DNA from: Candidatus Solibacter sp.
GTDB taxonomy: Bacteria > Acidobacteriota > Terriglobia > Bryobacterales > Bryobacteraceae
Direction: 5' to 3'
Assembly (NCBI GenBank): GCA_017883345.1
Contig: JADGNT010000199.1
Location: 1 to 8,008 of the forward strand
Length of the DNA: 8,008 bases
Shown here: piece by piece, positions 1 to 5,017 of the stretch
Layout: each line of letters starts with the position of its first letter
How positions within the stretch are numbered: the stretch's first letter is position 1
The notes under the pieces: model-generated
Database searches by the model: none
Seen by the model: only the letters and a program-made list of their open reading frames with translations
What the model was told of the DNA's origin: nothing
Translations under genes and position numbers: made by a program

Positions 1-536
1 AGCGGCGCGCCGTTGCGCGTGCGCTCGCGAATCAGTTCGAAGGCGGCGGCGCGCACTTTGTCCACCCGCCGGCCGGCTTCCAGATGCGTTTCCAGGGAGT
101 CAGGCGTCCAGCGCGCCTCGAAAATCTGGATCAGTTCGGCGGCCGTGACCACTTCCACGCCCAGGCTGCGCACCAGTTCCACCGTTCCGGCGTCAACAAT
201 GGCGACGTAGGGCACGGCGCACATCGGGGAATACGCCATGGCCACGCGCTTCATCCCGGCCGTGAGTTTGCCCAGCGCGGCCAGTTGCTCGGTCCAACTG
301 GAGTAGGCGATCTTCTCGCCCGGCAGCCCCGCCAGTTGGTTGCGCTCGATGCGGTGTTCCATGCCCTTGGGCTCGCCCTCGGCGGGGATCATGTAATACC
401 AGCGGCGCGAGGGGCCCTTGCCAGGGGTGAGGCCCAGAATCCGGTAGGCCAGCGGATCGCGCAGGTGGTGATCGAAGAACAGCCACCCGTCCAGCTTCTG
501 CTTGCGAAGTTCCTGTTGAATGTCGGTGAGGTTCAT
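1..536 (-). CDS. M24-family peptidase (Xaa-Pro aminopeptidase/creatinase type), N-terminal part, cut by window edge
   Basis: Only the first 178 codons are in the window; the gene continues past the left edge. The protein starts MNLTDIQQELRKQKLDGWLF, followed by FDHHLRDPLAYRILGL. This is the usual opening of the creatinase N-terminal domain that precedes the metal-dependent pita-bread domain in Xaa-Pro dipeptidases and aminopeptidases. The metal ligands would lie in the missing C-terminal part, so catalytic competence cannot be judged. The reading frame is open throughout with no stop. The ATG at 536 was chosen because it begins the recognisable domain, although no strong Shine-Dalgarno sequence precedes it. 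A good promoter lies about 60 bases upstream, with a palindrome at the predicted transcription start. The family trims N-terminal residues next to proline, usually in the cytoplasm. The family call is fairly sure; the exact substrate is unknown. Confidence 0.8.
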   Translation of the reverse strand, partial: MNLTDIQQELRKQKLDGWLFFDHHLRDPLAYRILGLTPGKGPSRRWYYMIPAEGEPKGMEHRIERNQLAGLPGEKIAYSSWTEQLAALGKLTAGMKRVAMAYSPMCAVPYVAIVDAGTVELVRSLGVEVVTAAELIQIFEARWTPDSLETHLEAGRRVDKVRAAAFELIRERTRNGAP

Positions 537-580
537 GTTGTGGCTCGTGTGGTCACGCTCAAACGCCTTTCCAAATCTTC

Positions 581-597
581 TTGAGGGACTCCCTCAA
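581..597. promoter_or_regulatory. Perfect 17-nt palindrome at the M24 gene transcription start (candidate operator)
   Basis: TTGAGGGACTCCCTCAA has two perfectly complementary 8-base arms around a single central C at 589. It directly abuts the predicted -10 of the minus-strand promoter, and its centre coincides with the predicted +1. That placement is typical of a repressor operator. With a one-base centre it is a poor RNA hairpin but a good protein-binding dyad. The regulator is unknown. Confidence 0.45.
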
Positions 598-624
598 TTA
601 TCACATCCCCTTTTGAGGCCGCAA
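597..624 (-). promoter_or_regulatory. Predicted sigma-70 promoter of the M24 peptidase gene
   Basis: On the minus strand, TTGCGG (619-624) is followed after 16 bases by GATAAT (597-602). A TG one base upstream of the hexamer forms an extended -10. The predicted transcription start is near 590, giving a leader of about 54 bases before the ATG at 536. This is read by eye, not scored. Confidence 0.45.
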
Positions 625-700
625 GTCGTTGATCTTACGAAAGCACAGAAGTCACCGTGGAGTTTCCACTGATATACTGAGGGCCAGAACGGAACGAATC

Positions 701-922
701 ATGAGACGATTTGCCGTTGTCTTCGAAAAGGCCGAATCCAATTGGGCTGCCTATGTTCCGGACCTGCCGGGTTGCATCACGACGGGATCGACTCTCGAGG
801 AGACGAAGCACAATATTCGCGAAGCGATTGAATTGCACCTCGAAGCGATGCTGGAAGTCGGGGAACCAATTCCGGTTCCCACCAGCGACGTTGATTTCGT
901 CGAGCTGGAAACGGTGGCCTGA
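701..922 (+). CDS. HicB-like antitoxin-fold protein (UPF0150), solitary
   Basis: This is a 73-residue protein. It begins MRRFAVVFEKAESNWAAYVP, then DLPGCITTGSTLEETKHNIREAIELHLEAM, and ends with a proline-rich tail and an acidic C-terminus. The pattern of a beta strand, then Y-x-P-D-L-P-G-C, then T-x-E-E, then a long helix is diagnostic of the HicB/UPF0150 fold. No ribbon-helix-helix or HTH DNA-binding tail follows, so this is the short single-domain form. An ATG-less extension to 629 is open but out of character; the ATG at 701 starts the domain and has a weak GGAA at 691-694. A TATACT at 673-678 could be its -10, with a poor -35. HicB normally neutralises a HicA mRNA interferase, but no HicA is encoded on either side. 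The gene is convergent with the DUF167 gene, 13 bases away. It could be an orphan antitoxin or have another role. Confidence 0.8.
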   Translation: MRRFAVVFEKAESNWAAYVPDLPGCITTGSTLEETKHNIREAIELHLEAMLEVGEPIPVPTSDVDFVELETVA

Positions 923-935
923 ACCGCGCAAGTCT

Positions 936-1205
936 CTACTTTCCGGCGGCGGCCAATCGCGTTTCCAATTCTGCCTCCGTGACACCCTCAATCTCTACAA
1001 CCTTGAGCCGGCTTGTCAAGCCCTTCACGATGCGCACCCGCGAACGCGGCACGCCCGCGAGTTCCGCGATGAAGCGCACGCACTCGTCATTCGCCTTGCC
1101 ATCCACCGGCGGGGCGGCTAGCGAAAGCTTCCAGGCGTCGCCCAGGCGGCCCGCCAGGGCGGAGCGTTTGGCGCGCGGATGCACCTTTACCGTGAGACGC
1201 GCCAT
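936..1205 (-). CDS. DUF167 / UPF0235 (YggU-like) small protein
   Basis: This is an 89-residue protein, full length for the family. Its hallmarks are K-V-H-P-R-A-K near residue 7, A-A-P-P-V-D-G-K-A-N-D-E at about 30-41, and G-L-T-S-R-L-K-V-V-E-I-E-G at about 62-74. The family is widespread, small and basic; its molecular role is not established. The ATG at 1205 is preceded by GAGGG at reasonable spacing. The start lies inside the ABC ATPase gene just upstream, overlapping its 3' end by 19 bases in a different frame, so the two are probably co-transcribed and perhaps translationally coupled. The gene ends in TAG and faces the hicB-like gene. Nothing looks broken. Confidence 0.88.
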   Translation of the reverse strand: MARLTVKVHPRAKRSALAGRLGDAWKLSLAAPPVDGKANDECVRFIAELAGVPRSRVRIVKGLTSRLKVVEIEGVTEAELETRLAAAGK

Positions 1206-2383
1206 GCCACTTTGGCCCTCAAGTTCGCCACGCCGGCCGCCACGCGCGTGTCCACTACGTCGAAAGCGATGGTGTCGTCCAGCCAGTCGTGGCTCGAACC
1301 ATCCGCGTCCTGCGTGGCCACCGTCAGGGTATATTGCTGCGGCGTCAGCCAGCAGGCCAGTTGGAAATCCACTTCCAGTTCGTCCCCCGCCTCGAAATCG
1401 CCCAGCGGCATCTGCTCGATCCGCGTGTTGGTGCCGTAGACGTCCATGCCGATGCGCGTGCGCAACAGGATGCCCACCATCGGGTCGCGCGTGGCCGCAT
1501 GGAAACGCGAGCGCACGCGGATGGTGATCGCCTCGCCGCTCGCCATGGAAGTCACGGCCTCGCCCCGCGCATTGAGAATCTCCGCGCTCAGGATTTCGCT
1601 GGTGCCATCGCCATGACGGAAGCTGCCGCGGATGCGGTCTTCCTTTTTGTTGCGCGCCTGCTGCCGTTCCAGCACCAGTCCGATGTACCGGTTGATCACG
1701 TCGTTGGGCGTGCCCTGGGCTTCGATGCGGCCGTGGAGCAGCAGGATGGCGCGGTCGCTGAGCGCCTTCACCAGCCCCAGATCGTGCGAGACGAACAGCA
1801 CCGTGATCTTGCGCGCGCGCAGTTCCTCGAACTTGCGCACGCAGCGATTGGCGAACACGGCATCGCCCACCGCCAGGGCTTCATCCACAATCAGGATCTC
1901 GGGATCCACATGGATCGCGGTCGAGAAGGCCAGGCGCACGTACATGCCGCTCGAATACTCTTTGACCGGGCGCTCGATGAACTCGCCGATTTCGGCAAAT
2001 GCTTCGATCGAGGGCATCGCCTTGTCGATCTCGCCGCGGCTCAGCCCCATGATTTCGCCGTTGAGGTAGACGTTCTCGCGGCCCGAGAATTCCGGATTGA
2101 AGCCGGCGCCCAGTTCCAGAAGGGCGGCGATCCGCCCGCGCGTCACCACCCGTCCCGTGGTGGGTTGCAGAATCCCGCTGACGATCTGCAGCAGCGTGCT
2201 CTTGCCGCAGCCGTTGGGGCCCACCAGGCTCAGCACTTCGCCTTTTTCCACCTCGAAGCCGATATCCTTGAGCGCCCAGAAATCGCTGTGGTGCGCGCCT
2301 GCGCCCGGCAGCAGTTCGCGCAGCCGGTCGCTGGGGCGCCGGTATAAACGATACAATTTGGAGACGTTCTGAACCAGGACCAA
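1187..2383 (-). CDS. ABC transporter ATP-binding protein, Wzt type, with C-terminal polysaccharide-binding domain
   Basis: This 398-residue protein is the ATPase of an export system for O-antigen, teichoic acid or capsule chains. Residues 1-235 form the nucleotide-binding domain: Walker A GPNGCGKST (55-63), signature YSSGM (143-147), Walker B ILIVDEA (163-169) and the switch histidine in VSHD (His200). Residues about 255-380 form a beta-sandwich Wzt C-terminal domain (FRHGDGTSEI at its start), which in Wzt homologues recognises the finished glycan end. Partner permeases (Wzm-like) normally sit next door but none is in the window; the DUF167 gene follows with a 19-base overlap. The start is doubtful. 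The only early start codon is TTG at 2383, with an in-frame TGA two codons upstream and no spaced Shine-Dalgarno. The upstream DNA is a repeat/intron scar. A few N-terminal residues may have been lost, but all ATPase motifs are intact. Confidence 0.9.
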   Translation of the reverse strand: MVLVQNVSKLYRLYRRPSDRLRELLPGAGAHHSDFWALKDIGFEVEKGEVLSLVGPNGCGKSTLLQIVSGILQPTTGRVVTRGRIAALLELGAGFNPEFSGRENVYLNGEIMGLSRGEIDKAMPSIEAFAEIGEFIERPVKEYSSGMYVRLAFSTAIHVDPEILIVDEALAVGDAVFANRCVRKFEELRARKITVLFVSHDLGLVKALSDRAILLLHGRIEAQGTPNDVINRYIGLVLERQQARNKKEDRIRGSFRHGDGTSEILSAEILNARGEAVTSMASGEAITIRVRSRFHAATRDPMVGILLRTRIGMDVYGTNTRIEQMPLGDFEAGDELEVDFQLACWLTPQQYTLTVATQDADGSSHDWLDDTIAFDVVDTRVAAGVANLRAKVAWRVSR

Positions 2384-2401
2384 CCTTCAGTGTAGCCCGT
2401 G

Positions 2402-2440
2402 GCATAAGGCTCCGCCTTGTGCATCCGAGCGAAGCTCGGA
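2402..2440. repeat. Tandem short hairpins (REP-like intergenic element)
   Basis: Two stem-loops lie one base apart. The first has 9-bp arms, 2402-2410 against 2414-2422 with a single G-T wobble, around the loop TCC. The second has perfect 7-bp arms, TCCGAGC (2424-2430) and GCTCGGA (2434-2440), around the loop GAA. Back-to-back GC-rich stems with 3-base loops in an intergenic scar resemble REP/BIME-type elements. They could also act as a terminator-like or RNA-protecting structure. Copy number elsewhere in the genome is unknown. Confidence 0.5.
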
Positions 2441-2492
2441 CCTGGAGTTTCTACATTTCCCACCAGATCTGTTTTGATTCCATTACTCCAGG
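2441..2492. repeat. Short segment bounded by 8-bp inverted repeats
   Basis: CCTGGAGT at 2441-2448 is the exact reverse complement of ACTCCAGG at 2485-2492. The right copy ends where intron maturase homology begins, and the left copy touches the tandem hairpins. It may be the footprint of a small insertion, but an 8-bp match over this distance can arise by chance. Confidence 0.2.
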
Positions 2493-2731
2493 AAGCAGTG
2501 CGCGACCGGCTGAATCGGAAACGGAAAGGCTGGAAAGAGTACTTCGGATGGGGGAGCCGATCGAAGGCATACGAGGCGCTCGATGAACATGTTGAGGAGC
2601 GTGTGCGGCACTTCCTGCGACGGCGGCACCAGGCGCCATCGCCAGGCACCCGTCAGTATTCGATGGAACGGGTCTTCGGTGAGTTGGGCGTGTTCCGGCT
2701 CCGGGGTCCGCTAGGTGTCGCGGGTTCGTGA
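2492..2731 (+). pseudogene. Group II intron reverse transcriptase/maturase, C-terminal fragment
   Basis: The plus-strand frame keeps about 79 residues of the end of an intron-encoded protein. They include VRDRLNRKRKGWKEYFGWGS, then SKAYEALDEHVEERVRHFLR and RRHQAPSPGTRQYSMERVFG, ending in a G-V-F-R-L-R stretch. The G-W-x-x-Y-F core, the R-R-H/R-x-x-x-x-x-G-T-R segment and the terminal L-G-V-x-R-L-R match the maturase (domain X) and C-terminal tail of LtrA-like proteins. All seven RT palm motifs, including Y-A-D-D, are missing, since a full protein is roughly 400-600 residues. The frame can be extended upstream to a TTG at 2417, but those residues come from the hairpin repeat and show no homology to the family. 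There is no evidence of expression. This is a relic. Confidence 0.85.
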
Positions 2732-2754
2732 GTCTGCGAGGAAGCCAGCCGGAA

Positions 2755-2851
2755 AGGCGGATGCCGGAAATCGGCACGTCCGGTTTGATGAGCGGGGTTG
2801 GCAAACGGGGCGGCGCTCGGCGTCAGTACCCGCGCCCAACCTCGACTCTAC
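2755..2851 (+). ncRNA. Group II intron ribozyme domains V and VI (domain V catalytic triad altered)
   Basis: Domain V is recognisable from GGATGCCGGAAATCGGCACG (2759-2778) plus TCCGGTTT. The lower stem pairs A2755-T2785, G2756-T2784, C2758-G2782, G2759-C2781, G2760-C2780 and A2761-T2779. The upper stem is GCCG/CGGC capped by a GAAA-containing loop, with C2777-G2778 as the two-base bulge. The invariant AGC triad at 2755-2757 reads AGG, so position 2757 is a G facing G2783. Domain VI is well kept: 2794-2801 pairs with 2836-2843, C2793 with G2844, then A2845 is bulged and G2792-A2791 pair with C2846-T2847. The altered triad should cripple splicing even with help supplied in trans. Confidence 0.75.
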
Positions 2852-2867
2852 CCGCCAACCGATTTTC

Positions 2868-4544
2868 TTACTGTTCGAGTTCGAAGGTCACCGTGACGGT
2901 GGTGGCGACCTCCACCGGTTGGCCGTTGAGCAGGGTTGGCTGATAGCGCCACTGGCGCACGGCGTCCAGCGCCGCCTGGGCGAGGCCCGGATGCACGGTG
3001 GTGTTGATCACCTCGGGATTAAGCGTCTCGCCGGTAGTGGAGATGACGGCGCGCAGCATGACGGTGCCGGTGATTCCCTGCTGTTTGAGGTCCGCCGGGT
3101 AGACGGGGTGGACCTGCCTGACAAGCTTGGCCGCCTGCACATTGCCGCCGACGGGAATGCGTTGGGGCGTGCGCGCGGGGACAGATGCGGCGGGCGCCGG
3201 CGGCGCCAGGCTGCCACTAGCCGGCCTGGAACCGATGACGGTCACCGCCTCCGAGATCTGGCCGAGCGGGAGGGTGACCAGGGCCTCGACGCGCCGGCCG
3301 GCCTCCACCAGAACTTCCGTCTTGCCCACGGCAAACCCGCGGGCGCGCACTTCGATGGCGTAGTGTCCCACCGGAATATTGGGAAATCCAAATTCGCCGG
3401 CAGCGTCGACTATGGCCATTTCCTCGTTCTTGCCGTCGAGGTTCTTGACGCGGACTTCAGAGAACGGGACGCGCGCCTGGCTGATATCCTGGACGATTCC
3501 GGCGAGCGCGCCAGTTCCGGCTTGGGCGTGCAGGGTGACGAGCGCCACGGGCAGCACCAGCGCGCAGGCCACCGCGGCCACGGTTACGGCCAGGCGGCGG
3601 TTCAGGGGCGCACGATTGCGCGAGCCATCGAGCACCGCGCGGACGCGATCCTCCAGGTCGCCGGTTTCGGCCATGGCGGGAGCGTCCGCCAGACTGCGCC
3701 GTTCCACCAGGACGCGCGCCAGTTCCAGCAGGTGTCCGGCGTAATCGGGGGCGGGCACGCCGCCAGAGAGCACGGCATCGTCGCAGGCGCGTTCGCGCTC
3801 CTTGCGGAGCTCTCTGGCGGCCAGCCAGACGAGGGGATGGAACCAGTAGAGGCAGCAGGCGGCCTGGGCGGCGAGCTGGGCCAGGATATCGTGCCGCCGC
3901 ACGTGGACCAGCTCATGCAGCACGACGGCGTGCAGGCGTTCGGCGGGCCAGTGGCGAGCCGCCTCGGGCAAGAGCACGACGGGGCGCAGGGTGCCCCAGG
4001 TCATGGGCACTGCCGCGCCAGGGCTTTCGAGAGCGCGCACCGGGCGGTCGATGCCGAGAGCGCAGCGCACCGTGTCCGCCATCGCCTGGGCATGCGGCGC
4101 GGGCCGCGCCTGGCGGACCATACGCACCGTGCGCACGGCGCCGGCCAGAAATCGTGCCGCCACCAGCAGCAATCCGATGAGGTACAGCGCCAGTGTTGCC
4201 CGGGCTCCAATCAGAGTCGTGATGCGCCAGTCAGAGCCGCGACCGGGGTACCCCCCTGGGGTCGGGAGCGTTTGCTTCGCGCGCCCCGATGCCACGGGCG
4301 ATGCCGCGGGCGCAACGGCGGCCACGGTTTCGCGGACAGACTGCGCGCCCGGCGCCGCCGGCCAGTCCCCCAGCGCGATCTTGGGCGCCAGCCGCAGGGC
4401 GACGGGCATGGCCAGAAGCGCCAGAAACGCCGTCGTCCAGATCAAATGCCGCAGCGCGGCGGACGCACGCCCGAAAGCGAACGACGCCAGAAACCCAGCC
4501 GCCAGCACCAGCGTGACGCGCACTACAAAATCCGCCCACGTCAT
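2868..4544 (-). CDS. BlaR1-like M56 membrane metallopeptidase fused to carboxypeptidase-regulatory and TonB C-terminal domains
   Basis: This is a 558-residue inner-membrane protein. Hydrophobic segments at about 5-25, 33-52, 109-131, 222-242 and 316-340 anchor it. The M56 zinc-protease motif HELVH is at 210-214, with the downstream acidic helix E-R-E-R-A-C-D-D (249-256) supplying the likely third ligand. After the last membrane segment come a carboxypeptidase-regulatory-like beta domain (about 345-432) and a TonB-type C-terminal domain (about 468-558: V-H-P-V-Y-P, then W-R-Y-Q-P-T-L-L-N-G-Q-P-V). Classical BlaR1 instead carries a penicillin-binding sensor here. The ATG at 4544 overlaps the blaI stop (ATGA) and has AAGGAG at 4552-4557, so a longer frame through blaI is not real. 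The likely job is signal-dependent cleavage of the BlaI-type partner; the signal is unknown, and the TonB domain suggests envelope or periplasmic contact. Confidence 0.9.
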   Translation of the reverse strand: MTWADFVVRVTLVLAAGFLASFAFGRASAALRHLIWTTAFLALLAMPVALRLAPKIALGDWPAAPGAQSVRETVAAVAPAASPVASGRAKQTLPTPGGYPGRGSDWRITTLIGARATLALYLIGLLLVAARFLAGAVRTVRMVRQARPAPHAQAMADTVRCALGIDRPVRALESPGAAVPMTWGTLRPVVLLPEAARHWPAERLHAVVLHELVHVRRHDILAQLAAQAACCLYWFHPLVWLAARELRKERERACDDAVLSGGVPAPDYAGHLLELARVLVERRSLADAPAMAETGDLEDRVRAVLDGSRNRAPLNRRLAVTVAAVACALVLPVALVTLHAQAGTGALAGIVQDISQARVPFSEVRVKNLDGKNEEMAIVDAAGEFGFPNIPVGHYAIEVRARGFAVGKTEVLVEAGRRVEALVTLPLGQISEAVTVIGSRPASGSLAPPAPAASVPARTPQRIPVGGNVQAAKLVRQVHPVYPADLKQQGITGTVMLRAVISTTGETLNPEVINTTVHPGLAQAALDAVRQWRYQPTLLNGQPVEVATTVTVTFELEQ

Positions 4545-4936
4545 GGTTGTTCTCCTTGCTTCCTCGCGGTTTCGATCATTCGGGAGATGCGCTCCAGATC
4601 TTGTGGGGCGAGATTGGCCGCCGAAAGGTCCAGCAGCGCCGCCACGGTCTCTTCCACGCTGCCGGCAAAGAACGTGGACACCATGTGGCGCAGCGCCGAT
4701 TTGCGCGCCATGTCGCGCGCCACGGTCGGCAGGTACACATAGCGCAGCGCCTCTTCCTGGTGGCGCACGTGGCCCTTTTCCTCCAGCACGCGGAGTTTGG
4801 CCCGCACCGCCGAGTAGGTGGGCGCATCGGGCAGCGCCTGGTGGATCTCCGCCCCGGTGGCGCGTCCGCGCTGGTAGAGGATGTCCATGATCTGGCGCTC
4901 GCGCCGGCTGAGATTGCGATGTCCGTCTTTGCGCAT
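4541..4936 (-). CDS. BlaI/MecI/CopY-family winged-helix transcriptional repressor
   Basis: This is a 131-residue protein, typical length for the family. It begins MRKDGHRNLSRRERQIMDIL and continues with T-G-A-E-I-H-Q-A-L-P-D-A-P-T-Y-S-A-V-R-A-K-L-R-V-L-E-E-K-G-H, the winged-helix recognition region (about residues 8-70). The C-terminal half is the helical dimerisation region (V-S-T-F-F-A-G-S-V-E-E-T-V-A-A-L-L). The frame opens upstream to 5023, but the ATG at 4936 starts the conserved domain and lies about 28 bases after the predicted transcription start; the longer form would run through its own promoter. Its TGA overlaps the ATG of the M56 protease by 4 bases, so the two are translationally coupled. 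By analogy with BlaI-BlaR1, it should bind the paired repeats in its promoter and be inactivated by M56 cleavage. Targets beyond its own operon, including the divergent ctaA, are possible. Confidence 0.92.
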   Translation of the reverse strand: MRKDGHRNLSRRERQIMDILYQRGRATGAEIHQALPDAPTYSAVRAKLRVLEEKGHVRHQEEALRYVYLPTVARDMARKSALRHMVSTFFAGSVEETVAALLDLSAANLAPQDLERISRMIETARKQGEQP

Positions 4937-4947
4937 AGACCGTATGC

Positions 4948-4979
4948 TGCAAAAGAAGCAGCGTGGTGCAAAAGTAGCA
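4948..4979. promoter_or_regulatory. Paired 13-bp direct repeats over the blaI promoter (candidate BlaI operators)
   Basis: TGCAAAAGAAGCA (4948-4960) and TGCAAAAGTAGCA (4967-4979) match at 12 of 13 positions and start 19 bases apart, nearly two helical turns. Each has TGC/GCA ends in dyad. The right copy covers the -10 hexamer and the left copy covers about +5 to +17, so occupancy would block RNA polymerase. The sequence does not match the classical TACA/TGTA BlaI half-sites well, so the assignment rests on position and repetition. Confidence 0.5.
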
Positions 4980-4999
4980 TTACCGCCGGAGGTTGTCAA
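4971..4999 (-). promoter_or_regulatory. Near-consensus sigma-70 promoter of the blaI-M56 operon
   Basis: On the minus strand a perfect TTGACA (4994-4999) is followed by exactly 17 bases and TACTTT (4971-4976), with a TG one base upstream of the -10. Predicted transcription starts near 4964. Such a strong promoter fits an operon that is normally held repressed. Confidence 0.75.
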
Positions 5000-5017
5000 G
5001 GGGGAATACAATGAAAT

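Larger units (their letters stand above)
2492..2851 (+). mobile_element. Truncated group II intron, 3' end only (chloroplast-like class suspected)
   Basis: This is the right-hand remnant of a retroelement lying antisense to the genes on both sides. It contains, in order, the C-terminal part of the intron-encoded reverse transcriptase/maturase (to the stop at 2729-2731), domain V (about 2755-2785) and domain VI (about 2791-2847). The 3' end is placed at 2851: the bulged adenosine A2845 is then seven bases from the splice site and the intron ends in AC. The intron 5' half (ribozyme domains I-IV, RT fingers and palm) is absent, because upstream sequence changes abruptly to unrelated repeat DNA near 2485-2492. 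The 3' exon boundary lies 16 bases beyond the stop codon of the M56 gene. The element cannot move by itself. Confidence 0.85.

Noticed and set aside
84..584. Plus-strand frame across the M24 gene
   Set aside because: It is antisense to the creatinase-type N-terminal domain and has shadow-like composition.
597..700. Possible HicA remnant upstream of the hicB-like gene (I-L-R-K-H-R-S-H-R-G in one frame)
   Set aside because: The resemblance to a HicA core is too short, the rest of the frame lacks HicA features, and the region is better explained as promoter DNA.
1289..2347. Long plus-strand frames opposite the ABC ATPase
   Set aside because: They are His/Ala/Arg-rich shadows of a gene with intact Walker A, signature and Walker B motifs.
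2715..4742. Very long plus-strand open frame (675 codons) opposite the M56 gene
   Set aside because: It is antisense to a clear multi-domain protein, has a low-complexity Gly/Arg/His-rich composition typical of GC-rich shadow frames, and its beginning only translates group II intron domain V.
4545..4952. N-terminal extension of the M56 frame back to 4952
   Set aside because: The extension reads blaI out of frame and has no recognisable domain. The ATG at 4544 has AAGGAG upstream and the ATGA overlap with blaI.
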